Shown here piece after piece: positions 9,616 to 18,866 of a stretch of DNA of 64,000 nucleotides (positions are counted from its first letter, which is position 1; each line of letters opens with the position of its first letter). A model generated the notes under the pieces. The model worked only from the letters and a program-made list of their open reading frames with translations. It was not told the DNA's origin and made no database searches. The position numbers were made by a program, and so were the translations under genes. This DNA comes from Rubinisphaera margarita (lineage in GTDB: Bacteria > Planctomycetota > Planctomycetia > Planctomycetales > Planctomycetaceae), in assembly GCF_022267515.1 (NCBI RefSeq), contig NZ_JAKFGB010000009.1, forward strand, positions 806,001 to 870,000. Reading direction: 5' to 3'.

Positions 9616-9720
9616 TGGATCGGGATCTGCACAGAACAGGGGGCTGACAAACAGGTTGCGGGCCCCGAGGGGGCGCTCGAAAAATCAGCGTGGTGTTCAC
9701 AATTCGCAAATGAAGATCCA

Positions 9721-9749
9721 TTGACAGGCTTTGACCTGTGGGCAATACT
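9721..9749 (+). promoter_or_regulatory. Sigma-70-type promoter in the rho upstream region
   Basis: A perfect -35 box TTGACA (9721-9726) and an AATACT -10 box (9744-9749) are separated by exactly 17 bases. The predicted start near 9756 lies at the 5' side of a 50-base hairpin, and no coding frame follows for more than 1 kb, so the transcript would be a long rho leader or a non-coding RNA. Confidence 0.6.
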
Positions 9750-9750
9750 G

Positions 9751-9800
9751 GTGGTGTGTGAATGAGTTGTCTCTCGGTTACGAGTTGCCTCTCACACCAC
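9751..9800 (+). ncRNA. Promoter-proximal RNA hairpin, unknown role
   Basis: GTGGTGTGTGA just downstream of the predicted transcription start pairs with TCTCACACCAC at about 9789-9800 (11 bp including one G-U pair) around a ~28-base loop. It fits no RNA family I recognise (not 6S, SRP, RNase P or tmRNA). Confidence 0.35.
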
Positions 9801-10816
9801 GCAAGAGATCGTTACATTCAATTTCTGACGGGTTGCCTTGCTGGGCACCTATCGCTGGCAGACACGATCTTTCACTACAATAAACGTCCTTAATTTATGA
9901 CGGCGTGTACCGGATTGCCTGAGACAGGATTCCGGATTCGTCCATAAGCTGGAAGGCGTTTACAGGCTGCTGAAGATTGCTTCTCTCTTCAGTTGGATCT
10001 CGCAGCCGGTAACCGGTTTCCGTTTCGCGGATTTTCGGTCGTTGCGGAACGACCTGCACCTTACAGACAGTCGGACACTGTAAGAAGTCGCATAACAGTC
10101 GAAGAGTCACAAACTGGCGTCGGGAATCGACCAGAAAGGTTTCTCCCGTTACTGATGCGTCAACCCGGTGATGTTCCCGCTTATTCCACTCGGAACCCCG
10201 TCATGGGTTTTGAGGGATGAACGCCTCGGGACCGTCTGACTGACTCCCCCTGAGTTTGACGTGAAAATGGAATTTCAACACCAGCGAGAATCGCTTCGGC
10301 TGTAATTGGCCGGGCACGTTTCGTGAATTGCTCGTTCCGGCTTGGATTTTGCAGTCCAGGGATTGAGCGCCAGGGAAAGGACTCCAGATCGCAGCTCCGG
10401 CGAGTTACTCGCCAGTCTGTTCAAGATCTTCTGAAGTGTTTCGCATGTTGGCGAACGCTTTGAGCCGAAGCCTTTTTCGTCTGCCGGGGACCGGTCTGAC
10501 GGACGCCTTCGTTTAAGTGAAGGTGCGGTGTCGGCGACTGGGATATTTTCGGGTATCCCCTGGAATGGAACCGGGTTTCCCGGCGTCTCCATTGTCCATT
10601 TTTCAATCGCCCGGTGCGGTCGGACTTGTTCCACGCGCCGCCAGATGTTGAGTTCAAAGAAAGCTGAGAACGGACGCAGCGGAAGCCGCAGATTGACTGC
10701 CGCTTCTTCTTGCCGCTCGTTCAGATGTTGAGCGGAACGCCCGGATGATCCGCAGGTTCCGCATGGTCTGAAGCCGAGTCGCGTGGCCGATTCGCATCGC
10801 TATTTAGGAAAGATTT

Positions 10817-12394
10817 ATGCCCACCGAGAGTTCCAGCAAGTCGAGTCGTGCTCCCCGTTCTACTAAAGGCCGCAAGAAAGCGAAGCCAGAACAGGAAACG
10901 TCGGTCGAAAACGCCTCCACAACGACGGTGGAGTCCAGTCGGGATGAAGCCTCAGGCGGACCGGAAGACTTCGGAGTCGGAGTGATTGAGCAGGCCGATG
11001 GCCCGAACGATCAGTCTGGCGGTGATAACAACGCCAGCGGTGAAGCCGGCGACGATTCTCCCAAGCGATCCCGTCGTCGACGTCGACGTCGCCCCGGCGG
11101 ACGCGAAGATGGTTCCTCCGGTGGCAACACCCGCAACAAGAACGCGGGCGGCGGCGGAGGAGGAGACAACAATCGAGGCCGCGGACGCAGTCGCGGTGGT
11201 CGCGGGGGACAACGCCAGCAGCCGCCGAATCGACAGAGTGCGAAATCGAATGTCGCTTCGACTGGTCAGCCCGTGAACGAAATTTCGGGCACCATCGAAG
11301 GCGTTCTCGAACTGCACCCCAAGGGCTACGGCTTCATGCGGGATGCTTCGGTGAACTACGCCTCCCAGGATTCGGACGCCTTCGTCTCCAGTACCACTGT
11401 CGAGAAGTATGGTCTCCGTGAAGGAATTCTCATCAAGGGCGAAGTTGGCCCCGGTTCACGCGGCCAGGGTCCACGGCTGCACGAGATCATCAGCATTGAT
11501 GGTCGGACGCCAGAAGAATACGCCGAGATTAAGCTCTTCGATTCGCTTACCGCCATCAACCCGTTCGAGCAGATCAAGCTCGAAACCACGCCGGGAATCG
11601 TCACGATGCGGGTCATGGACCTGCTCACGCCGATTGGAAAAGGGCAGCGGGCTTTGATTGTCGCCCCGCCTCGAACCGGTAAGACGATGCTTCTGCAGGA
11701 TATCGCCAACTCGGTCAGTAGCAATCACCCCGAGGTTCACCTCATCGTGCTGCTGATCGATGAGCGACCGGAAGAAGTGACCGAAATGCGTCGGCTGGTG
11801 AACGGTGAAGTCATCGCTTCGTCGATGGACCGCGATGTCGAAAGTCACGTTCGCACCAGTCAGCTGATCATCGAACGCGGGAAGCGAATCGCCGAAGCCG
11901 GCGGAGATGTCTTTATTCTGCTCGACAGCATCACGCGAACGGCTCGTGCCTTCAACAAATGGGTCGGCAACACTGGTCGGACAATGACCGGTGGTCTCGA
12001 CGTCAAGGCGATGGACATTCCGAAGAAAATGTTCGGTACCGCTCGCCGCTTCGACGAAGGTGGATCGCTCACCGTGGTCGGAACCGCTCTGATCGATACC
12101 GGCAGCCGGATGGACGACGTGATCTTCCAGGAGTTCAAGGGAACCGGCAACATGGAACTGGTCCTCAGTCGCGAACTGGCCGATCGCCGCATCTGGCCAG
12201 CCATCGATATCACCCGGTCGGGGACCCGCCGCGAAGAGAAGATTCTCGATCCGAATGTCATGGAAGGGGTCACGGCTCTGCGTCGGGCTCTGATTTCCAT
12301 GAGTGCGACCGAGGCCATGGAAGAACTGACTCGTCGACTGGCGATGTTCCCGTCGAACAAAGAGTTCCTGGCCAAGATTCGCAGCGTGCTGTAA
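10817..12394 (+). CDS. rho: Divergent transcription termination factor Rho with Gly/Arg-rich N-terminal extension
   Basis: A 525-residue ATP-dependent RNA helicase of the Rho family. Residues 1-155 are low complexity: Ser/Glu-rich, an Arg block (~84-92), a Gly run (~111-116) and RG repeats (~120-131); no Rho_N helical domain is seen. The cold-shock-like RNA-binding domain (~156-230) keeps GYGFMRD. The ATPase core has P-loop PPRTGKT (284-290), LLIDERPEEV and Walker B FILLDS. In the Q-loop the usual Lys is Arg (TGRTMTGG, R388) and in the R-loop GSKMD is GSRMD (R431). A second, canonical Rho lies at 29390. RBS AGGAAAG precedes the ATG. A terminator follows at 12420. Confidence 0.95.
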   Translation: MPTESSSKSSRAPRSTKGRKKAKPEQETSVENASTTTVESSRDEASGGPEDFGVGVIEQADGPNDQSGGDNNASGEAGDDSPKRSRRRRRRRPGGREDGSSGGNTRNKNAGGGGGGDNNRGRGRSRGGRGGQRQQPPNRQSAKSNVASTGQPVNEISGTIEGVLELHPKGYGFMRDASVNYASQDSDAFVSSTTVEKYGLREGILIKGEVGPGSRGQGPRLHEIISIDGRTPEEYAEIKLFDSLTAINPFEQIKLETTPGIVTMRVMDLLTPIGKGQRALIVAPPRTGKTMLLQDIANSVSSNHPEVHLIVLLIDERPEEVTEMRRLVNGEVIASSMDRDVESHVRTSQLIIERGKRIAEAGGDVFILLDSITRTARAFNKWVGNTGRTMTGGLDVKAMDIPKKMFGTARRFDEGGSLTVVGTALIDTGSRMDDVIFQEFKGTGNMELVLSRELADRRIWPAIDITRSGTRREEKILDPNVMEGVTALRRALISMSATEAMEELTRRLAMFPSNKEFLAKIRSVL

Positions 12395-12419
12395 GCCAGA
12401 CGCTGCGATAAGAACCATT

Positions 12420-12455
12420 CGAGGCGGGCAGTTTCTGTCCGCCTCGTTTCGTTTT
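12420..12455 (+). terminator. Rho-independent terminator after the first rho gene
   Basis: Arms CGAGGCGGGCA (12420-12430) and TGTCCGCCTCG (12436-12446) form 11 bp with one G-U pair and a 5-base loop, followed by TTTCGTTTT. Confidence 0.8.
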
Positions 12456-12495
12456 GTCATGCAAGTTGATCGTGGTTTCCACACAGAGTTCGAAG

Positions 12496-13044
12496 ATGCC
12501 TCGACTGTTCACAGCAATCGATTTTCCTGAGGACGTACGAAGGTCCCTCGCCACGGTTGTGCCCGCTGCCTCTCGACAGGTCCGTCCGGTTCCGACGCAG
12601 AATCTGCATCTGACGCTGCACTTCCTCGGCGAAGCGGAGGAGTCCGCTGCAGTGGAGTCACTGACCGGGATCGAATCTGGATCGTTTTCCGTCACGCTGG
12701 CCGACGCGGGAACTTTTCGGGGACGCGACGGGAAGATCCTCTGGATCGGAGTCGAGAATAGCAGCGAACTGCAGGGCCTTTACTCTGCTGCGGGAGCACG
12801 ACTTTCGAAGGCCGGGTTTCGTCTGGAGAAACGACCGTATTCTCCACACATCACGGTAGCGAGAACGCGACGGCCGGGTGATAATCGGGCCGTGGAAGAG
12901 TTTCTCGATTCGGCCCGGGAACTGCCGCCGCTGGCCGTCCCGGTGTCGGCCCTTCATCTCTATCGCAGCACGCTGACGAGCAGAGGATCGCACTATGAAC
13001 TCGTCGAATCATTCCCGCTGCCGGTCAGCCGCGAAGATGCGTAG
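12496..13044 (+). CDS. thpR: RNA 2',3'-cyclic phosphodiesterase (2H phosphoesterase)
   Basis: A 182-residue 2H-family protein starting MPRLFTAIDFPEDVRRSL; an in-frame ATG lies 42 bases upstream but the family starts here. The two HxT motifs are NLHLTLHFLGE (~37-47) and SPHITVARTR (~120). The family hydrolyses 2',3'-cyclic phosphates of RNA ends, historically called LigT. The last codons overlap the start of the next gene, so they are probably cotranscribed. It sits 100 bp after the rho terminator, so it has its own promoter or relies on read-through. Confidence 0.9.
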   Translation: MPRLFTAIDFPEDVRRSLATVVPAASRQVRPVPTQNLHLTLHFLGEAEESAAVESLTGIESGSFSVTLADAGTFRGRDGKILWIGVENSSELQGLYSAAGARLSKAGFRLEKRPYSPHITVARTRRPGDNRAVEEFLDSARELPPLAVPVSALHLYRSTLTSRGSHYELVESFPLPVSREDA

Positions 13045-14185
13045 TCTCGCTTTCGTGCTTGCAGCTGTGCTGTGCTCCGCGATATCGGCTTCTGCCCAGA
13101 CAGGCGCCGAACTGCTGAAAGGAAGCGAGTTCGATCAGCGGCTGCAGGAGTGGACTTCAGTCTCTCTGCTCGAAGATGGCGAAACGGTAGCGCGTCTCAG
13201 TCAGAGGCTTGCCGATGTGCGATCGGTGGCCATTCTGCTCGACCGTCGGCTCGATCCTTCGCGGGCTGTATCGCTGACTCCTCCCGTCGCCGGCTCTCTG
13301 CAGGAAGTCGTAGATCGCATTGCCGCCGATCAGGGGGCGGTTGTGGAAACGGTCGGCTCGACGGTGCTCGTCATCCCGGAAGATCGAGCCCGACGACTGC
13401 GAACATTGATTGCCTTGCGCGAAGCCGAAGTTCGGGCCAGCGCCACGAAGTCAGCGGGAGTGGAGTCGCGTGGCTGGCTCAGTTTTCTGGAACGGCGACG
13501 GTTTCAGTGGCCGCTGCTGGCTCAGCCGCGGGAACTGGCGATCGAGTTCGCCCGGCGGTCAGGTCACAAGGTCATCAATCCGGAGGCGATTCCCCATGAC
13601 CTGTGGAGAGCAGGCACGCTGTCGGATGCCAGCGCGATCGAGGTTCTCTCACTGATTCTGTTCCAGTACGAACTGACGTTCCGCTGGACGGAGCAGGGGG
13701 ATCTTGAGATCGTTCCCGCTCCTCGGAACGTGGCGGTTACGGAGAGTTACTCGCTCCCTTCGGCTCAGCTGGATGCTATTCGGGATCGCTTTGCCGAAGA
13801 GTTTCCGGCGGCGGAATGGGCGGCTCGCGGCAGCCGGCGGATCGAAGCGACCGGCCCGGTGGAACTGCACGATGCCATCCGAGCGTGGCGGGCGGGCGGC
13901 CCCGGCAACGCAGCCAATACGCGGGTCGGCTGGAAGCAGCGGCGGTTTACTCTCCGGGTGCAACAGAATCCGCTCGATGAGGTGCTCAAGTATCTCAAGC
14001 AGGCGGGAATTCCGCTGGAATTCGATCTGGAGCAGCTGAAAGCACAGGGTGTCGATGTCTCACAGCGAATCAGCTTCGACATCAAGGAAGCCGATGCGGA
14101 CGAGCTGGCGAAAGCACTTTGCGGACCACAACGGATTCCCTACGAGGTGACTGACGAGGGGATCCAGATCGGACGTCAGGACTGA
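13037..14185 (+). CDS. Secreted protein with STN-like secretin/TonB short domains, unknown function
   Basis: A 382-residue protein beginning at ATG 13037, which overlaps the thpR stop by 8 bp; an upstream in-frame ATG at 12995 would add 14 residues before the signal peptide. The signal is MRSLAFVLAAVLCSAISASA. Two stretches look like STN domains: LADVRSVAILLDRRLDPSRA...VVDRIAADQGAVVETV (~55-115) and VQQNPLDEVLKYLKQAGIPL...ISFDIKEADADELAKALC (~315-370). Such domains occur in secretins and in planctomycete secreted proteins. It converges on, and overlaps by 10 bp, the PspA-like gene. Confidence 0.75.
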   Translation: MRSLAFVLAAVLCSAISASAQTGAELLKGSEFDQRLQEWTSVSLLEDGETVARLSQRLADVRSVAILLDRRLDPSRAVSLTPPVAGSLQEVVDRIAADQGAVVETVGSTVLVIPEDRARRLRTLIALREAEVRASATKSAGVESRGWLSFLERRRFQWPLLAQPRELAIEFARRSGHKVINPEAIPHDLWRAGTLSDASAIEVLSLILFQYELTFRWTEQGDLEIVPAPRNVAVTESYSLPSAQLDAIRDRFAEEFPAAEWAARGSRRIEATGPVELHDAIRAWRAGGPGNAANTRVGWKQRRFTLRVQQNPLDEVLKYLKQAGIPLEFDLEQLKAQGVDVSQRISFDIKEADADELAKALCGPQRIPYEVTDEGIQIGRQD

Positions 14186-14712
14186 TCGAGTCGCTGCTTG
14201 AGGGCGGCCAGTTCCTCTTCGACTTCACTCTGTCGCATCTGGTGAGCGGTGTCGGTCAGTTCATCGAAGCGTGACTCCTCTGACTCCGACAGTCCGTATT
14301 CATTCAACTTACGACGGGCTTCGGCCAGTCGGGCTTCGAGCGCCCGATACGTGGTCATCAACGCCTGATAGGTGGAATGAGCGACCGCCACCTGCTGCTG
14401 GAGGCCCGCAGTAAGGTCGCTGGCTTCTTTCTTGCGATAGAGCGCCATGCGGGCGGCGTTTTCGTCGTTCCCCTTCAGCAGTCGCAGGGCTTCCGCGTCG
14501 AAGTGCTCCACCTGCTGACGCGACTGTTCGAGCTCTGTCTGCAGGCGTTCCTCGTTCTGTCGGGCCGACTGGACCGAGCGCTGGGCTCCGGCCAGGCCGC
14601 CTTCCATCTCACGGATAATGTCCTGAAGAGCTTCCTGGGGATTGTCGGCTTCGTTCAGCAGTGCTGTGAGACTGCAGGTTACGATATCGGTCAATCGACT
14701 GAAGTAGGGCAT
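14176..14712 (-). CDS. PspA/IM30 (Vipp1) family protein
   Basis: A 178-residue, almost entirely alpha-helical coiled-coil protein. The start MPYFSRLTDIVTCSLTALLN, followed by EADNPQEALQDIIREMEGGL, is the PspA/IM30 amphipathic helix and conserved ADP.....L...I.EM pattern. Heptads of Glu, Gln, Arg and Leu continue to ~170. It is shorter than classic PspA (~220 residues). The family binds and protects membranes under stress. No psp regulator lies next to it; the nearest sigma-54 activator (15838) is separated by a HAD gene. Confidence 0.88.
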   Translation of the reverse strand: MPYFSRLTDIVTCSLTALLNEADNPQEALQDIIREMEGGLAGAQRSVQSARQNEERLQTELEQSRQQVEHFDAEALRLLKGNDENAARMALYRKKEASDLTAGLQQQVAVAHSTYQALMTTYRALEARLAEARRKLNEYGLSESEESRFDELTDTAHQMRQSEVEEELAALKQRLDQS

Positions 14713-15003
14713 ACCTTCACCTGTCTGCTCGAAAATCGGTCAAATCACAGCCCGCAGTGTACCGGTTTCCGACGGAGGCCGCATCGCAGCTCCCCGAAAG
14801 TTTTCCCGCATCCTCGTGGAACGCGGTCAGTTTTCTTCTGTACAGTGTCCGGAAGGCTGGTGCCTGATAAGATAGCTCCAGACCTCCGGGTGTTGGGGAC
14901 ATGGAACGCTGAAAGGTCCCCTGCCGATCAGAAAATCTTCGCCGCCTGAAGAAAATTTCCCCGGGTTTCCCGTTCAAACCCCTCGCATTTCAGAATACCG
15001 CTC

Positions 15004-15678
15004 ATGTCTCGCTTATTTCTCTTCGATGTGGATGGCACGCTCCTGACTTCCGGCCAGGCTGGACAGTCGGCCATGGAGGAAGCGTTGCTGCTGGAATTCG
15101 GCAAGTCGATTGACGAGTGCGATATCTCCTACGCCGGCCGCACTGATCGGGCGATCATGACCGATCTGATGGCGTGGCATCACATTGAAAACACGCCGGA
15201 GAATTTCCTGCGATTTCAGACGCGCTATTTCGAGTTGCTGCCGAGACATCTTTCGGATGGACGGGGCATTGTGTTGCCCGGCGTCACTTCGGTTCTCGAT
15301 GCGATCAACGTCGAGTCGAATGACTGGACCGGACTGCTGACCGGGAACTTCGAACACAGCGGCTGGCTCAAGGTTCGTCATTTCGAACTCGATCATCATT
15401 TCAGCTTTGGAGCTTTCGGCGATCATCACGTCGATCGCGATGATGTCGCTCGGCTCGCTTCTGAAGCGGGTCTCGAACGTCACGGCGACCGTCTGAAAGA
15501 GGTCTGGGTCATCGGCGATACACCGGCTGACGTGAAGTGCGGCCGTGCCATCGGAGCCCGCGTTATGGCGGTGGCCACGGGACATTACAGCGTCGAAGAA
15601 CTTTCCGCCTGTGAACCCGACGTCGCCGTCGCCGACATGAGCCAGCACGACGAAATCCTGGAAGCACTGCTCGGATAG
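15004..15678 (+). CDS. HAD-superfamily hydrolase
   Basis: A 224-residue haloacid-dehalogenase-like phosphatase. Motif I is LFLFDVDGTLLTSG (nucleophile and acid/base Asp at ~8 and 10), motif II is LLTGNFEHSGWLK, motif III/IV is the KEVWVIGDTPADVKCGRAIG stretch. The inserted cap is the C1 helical type of phosphoglycolate/beta-phosphoglucomutase-like members. Substrate not predictable. It converges on the NtrC-type gene with a shared terminator between. Confidence 0.9.
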   Translation: MSRLFLFDVDGTLLTSGQAGQSAMEEALLLEFGKSIDECDISYAGRTDRAIMTDLMAWHHIENTPENFLRFQTRYFELLPRHLSDGRGIVLPGVTSVLDAINVESNDWTGLLTGNFEHSGWLKVRHFELDHHFSFGAFGDHHVDRDDVARLASEAGLERHGDRLKEVWVIGDTPADVKCGRAIGARVMAVATGHYSVEELSACEPDVAVADMSQHDEILEALLG

Positions 15679-15778
15679 GGCCGCGAGGGGCTGCTGCCGC
15701 GGATGGCATTCCGATCTCAGAATCCGTAGGTCATTGTCTCTTAAACGCTTCGGGTTGGGATTTGGTGAGACCTCGAAC

Positions 15779-15815
15779 GCAAACAGCCGCGACGGTTCAG
15801 GTCGCGGCTGTTTGT
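15779..15815. terminator. Bidirectional hairpin terminator between HAD hydrolase and NtrC-type gene
   Basis: CAAACAGCCGCGAC pairs perfectly with GTCGCGGCTGTTTG around a 7-base loop. T and A runs of three flank the stem on either side; the position between convergent genes supports a terminator. Confidence 0.7.
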
Positions 15816-15837
15816 GGGACGTGTCAGGTGTCGAGGC

Positions 15838-17226
15838 TTATGCGTGGCAGGACTCGAAGGTGATGTCGAACTTCTTCATCTTCTTGTAGAGAGTCGTTCG
15901 GTTCACACCGAGCATGGTGGCCGTCTGCTGACGGTTCCAGCCATTGGCTTCGAGGGCTTCGATCAGGATCTGGCGTTCCGGATTGGCCAGGGCGGATTTC
16001 AGCGAGTTGCCGCCGAAGTGAGCCGCCAGCTTTCCGGCGTCAATCTGCTTGTGAATCGTTTCCGGCAGGTCAGCAGCTGTGATCGTTTTGCTGTTGGCGA
16101 GCACCACGGCGCGTTCCACAACGTTGACCAGCTCACGCACGTTACCAGGCCACGAGTAACGCTGCAGCAGTTGAATGGCGTGTTCATCGAAGCCCTGAAT
16201 CGGCTTGCCGATCTGCTCGACGAACTGCTGCAGGTAATGGTCTGCGAGCAGCGGAATGTCGCCGACTCGTTCCCGCAGCGGTGGCTGCGTCAGGGAGATG
16301 ACGTTGATGCGATAGAACAGGTCCTGACGGAATGTTCCATCGGCAACACGCTCTTCAAGGTTCTCGTTGGTCGCGAGAACCAGCCGGACGTTGACCTTGT
16401 GTGTCTTGGTGCCGCCGACCGGTTCGAACTCCCGATCCTGTAACACTCGCAGCAGTTTGACCTGGAGTTGAGGCGACGCAGTCGCGATTTCATCGAGGAA
16501 GATGGTGCCACCATCGGCCTGAAGGAACTTCCCCATCTTCTCGTGCGAGGCTCCGGTAAAGGCTCCCTGAACATGGCCGAACAGTTCGCTTTCGAGCAGG
16601 GAATCGGGCAGGGCACCGCAGGCGACTTCCACGAACGGCTTGTCGCGGCGGTCGCTGAGCTGATGAATGGCCCGGGCGGTCATCGTCTTACCGGTACCGT
16701 TTTCGCCGAGAATCAACACGGTCGTTCGGGTTTCGGCGACGCTTTCGATCAGGTCGAACATCTTCGCCATTTTGTAATCGCGACCGATGACGTTGGCCAG
16801 GCCGTATTTCTGATCGAGTTGAGCCTTGAGGTTCTTGTTTTCTTCGACGATCCGCTTCTGGCCGATGGCCCGCTGGATCGACAGATTAAGCTCGTCATCG
16901 ATGACCGGTTTGGTCAGATAGTCGAAAGCTCCGATACGGATCGCTTCGACCGCACTTTCGATCGTGCCGTAACCGGTCAGCATGATGATCGGCGTTTCCG
17001 GCTTGTTCTTCGTGGCCCAGTCGAGCAGATAGAATCCGTCCTGATCTGGGAGATTCACATCGCAGACGACGCCGTCGAATGGGAATTCCTGCATCCGATC
17101 GATGGCGGACTGGCAGGTCGCCGCAGTTTCCGTGCGGTAGCCGAGGCGACGCAGGTAGTCGGCCATGGCTTCCAGAATATGACGATCATCATCGACGATG
17201 AGCAGGTTACCAAGGGTGTTCTTCAT
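15838..17226 (-). CDS. Sigma-54-dependent NtrC-family response regulator
   Basis: A 462-residue regulator. The receiver domain (1-120) has the acidic pocket VDDD (11-14), phospho-acceptor D56 in VVCDVNLP and K106. The AAA+ domain (~145-380) has Walker A GENGTGKT (174-181), the sigma-54 contact loop GAFTGA (221-226), the Walker B FLDE stretch and SWPGNVREL. The C-terminus is a Fis-type helix-turn-helix (NRQQTATMLGVNRTTLYKKM). It activates sigma-54 promoters after phosphorylation. No histidine kinase gene is adjacent, so its partner is encoded elsewhere. No clear -24/-12 site was found in its own upstream region. Confidence 0.95.
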   Translation of the reverse strand: MKNTLGNLLIVDDDRHILEAMADYLRRLGYRTETAATCQSAIDRMQEFPFDGVVCDVNLPDQDGFYLLDWATKNKPETPIIMLTGYGTIESAVEAIRIGAFDYLTKPVIDDELNLSIQRAIGQKRIVEENKNLKAQLDQKYGLANVIGRDYKMAKMFDLIESVAETRTTVLILGENGTGKTMTARAIHQLSDRRDKPFVEVACGALPDSLLESELFGHVQGAFTGASHEKMGKFLQADGGTIFLDEIATASPQLQVKLLRVLQDREFEPVGGTKTHKVNVRLVLATNENLEERVADGTFRQDLFYRINVISLTQPPLRERVGDIPLLADHYLQQFVEQIGKPIQGFDEHAIQLLQRYSWPGNVRELVNVVERAVVLANSKTITAADLPETIHKQIDAGKLAAHFGGNSLKSALANPERQILIEALEANGWNRQQTATMLGVNRTTLYKKMKKFDITFESCHA

Positions 17227-17659
17227 AGTTTCTCTCAGCAGTGTGACTGATGCGTATCGACGGACCGCGACCGGGAGAACCCGGGCACGGGAGAAAGACA
17301 GTTACGAATCATCCACGATCCGTCGCTGAGAGCATTGAGAGGTACTCAACGGTAGGACACGCGTTGCCGACCGGCAACAAAATCCCCCGGAATGGATGAG
17401 TTTGGTCAACCCCCGGACCCGACGATTCGTTACGACTGATCCAGGTGGACCGGAAGATGAAGCGTGCCCGGAGTTTGGCAAAGATGACATGAAGTCTTCG
17501 AGGTGTCCGGAGTGGAGGATCTTTGCCAACTCATACTTCAGCCCACCCCGTTTTTTGAGTAAGATAGACAGTCGGCAGAAACGGCTGCGTGATCGGATCC
17601 GAGTTCAGCCGACCTCCAATGAGTCTGTATCTAGAAGCGCATCCACGGGAGAGTTCACG
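17227..17659. other. Divergent intergenic region, regulator/universal stress gene
   Basis: 433 bp between two divergent genes. No coding frame with family resemblance and no strong consensus promoter or repeat was found; a GGGAGAG RBS for the Usp gene lies at its right end. Confidence 0.5.
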
Positions 17660-18613
17660 ATGATTTCCTTATCCAAAATTCTGGTGGGCGTAGACCTGTC
17701 CCACGATGATCGTCTCATCAGTGATGATCTCTCGGTCCAGTGCGAACAGGCCGTTCAGAAGGGGATCAAGCTCGCCGGAGCCTCCGGAGGAGAGCTCACA
17801 TTCTTCACAGCTCTCGATATCTCCGAGCAGGCGATCCACCTCATCCAGCTCGAAAGTGGCGAGGAGAAGTGCAAGATTCGCATGGAGGCTGAACGCGTGC
17901 TCGGAACGCTCGCGGCTCGAGCCCAGGAAGCCGGCGTGAAGACGGTCAATATCGTGGTCGCCTACGGAAACAGTGCCGACACCCTCATTCGCGAGGTTGT
18001 CCAGAACAATCATTCGCTGGTCGTGATCGGACGGAAGTCCCGTTCGACGTTCGTGCAGTATCTGTTCGGGCGGACGGCTGTGAAACTGCTGCGGAAGTGT
18101 CCGGTGCCGGTTTACGTCGCCAAGCCTGATCCGACCCGTCCGGTCGAAAGTGTGCTCGCCGCAGATGATTTCTCCGAGACCGGAGAAGACGTTCTCAATG
18201 TGGCCGTCCAGGTCGCTCGGATGTTCGATCTGCGTCTGCATGTCGTGCATGTGGTCGAATCGGGAGATGATTACAAACTCGCTGGCAGCGGGATTACACT
18301 CGAAGATCTCAACAAACTGCACGACGAGCAGACTGAGAGTGCGGAGACGATGCAGGCCGATCGACTGGCTCAGACCGATTTTCGAACCATCGAAGCCGGG
18401 GCGATGGTTCACATCGAGAAGGGCACGCCGGAAGTTGTTATTGCGGAAAAACTGCGTGAGCACGAAGTCGATCTGCTGGTCATCGGCACGGTCGGTCGTT
18501 CCGGTCTTTCGGCAATGTTCCTGGGGAATACGGCCGAACGTCTGCTGAACGAACTCGACTGCTCTCTGCTGGCGGTGAAGCCGCGGAACTTCGGCAGCCC
18601 TATCAAGGCTTGA
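17660..18613 (+). CDS. Universal stress protein, two tandem UspA domains
   Basis: A 317-residue protein starting MISLSKILVGVDLSHDDRL behind GGGAGAG; the open frame extends upstream to 17396 without Usp similarity. Domain 1 (~1-155) ends with VVIGRKSRSTFVQYLFGRTA, and domain 2 (~160-315) ends with VIGTVGRSGLSAMFLGNTAE; both carry the G-2x-G-9x-G-S/T ATP-binding pattern. Tandem Usp proteins bind ATP and respond to stress or metabolic state. It is divergent from the NtrC-type regulator, but regulation by it cannot be read from the sequence. Confidence 0.93.
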   Translation: MISLSKILVGVDLSHDDRLISDDLSVQCEQAVQKGIKLAGASGGELTFFTALDISEQAIHLIQLESGEEKCKIRMEAERVLGTLAARAQEAGVKTVNIVVAYGNSADTLIREVVQNNHSLVVIGRKSRSTFVQYLFGRTAVKLLRKCPVPVYVAKPDPTRPVESVLAADDFSETGEDVLNVAVQVARMFDLRLHVVHVVESGDDYKLAGSGITLEDLNKLHDEQTESAETMQADRLAQTDFRTIEAGAMVHIEKGTPEVVIAEKLREHEVDLLVIGTVGRSGLSAMFLGNTAERLLNELDCSLLAVKPRNFGSPIKA

Positions 18614-18866
18614 GAATGAACAATAAGATCGGGATCTTCTTTGTGAAGGTTCCGGTCTTCTGTTGTTTCTGGACCAGGACAGCCTGCCGCACATCGGCCG
18701 CTGCGCCTTCGAAGAGTTCTCCAGCGTGCCCCGCCTGCTTGACAAGCGATCTCAATCGGGGGACGATCGGTCTCATTGATCCACACATGCTGGCGCAAGA
18801 AACTGTCTGTCCTTGTCCAGAACCGCTCCGGTCTGCATGTTCTTCCCTGTCTGAAAGTCTGCGATC

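Larger units (their letters stand above)
9574..10816 (+). other. 1.2-kb non-coding region upstream of the first rho gene
   Basis: No reading frame here has a convincing start, RBS or recognisable protein. The region holds a hairpin at 9584-9615 just after the thioredoxin gene, a good sigma-70-type promoter at 9721-9749, a promoter-proximal hairpin at about 9751-9800 and a perfect 7-bp hairpin with a GCGG loop near 10037-10054 (GGTCGTT/AACGACC). The rho start is preceded by AGGAAAG at ~10807. A long structured leader for rho, or an independent small RNA followed by a second rho promoter, are both possible. Confidence 0.6.
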
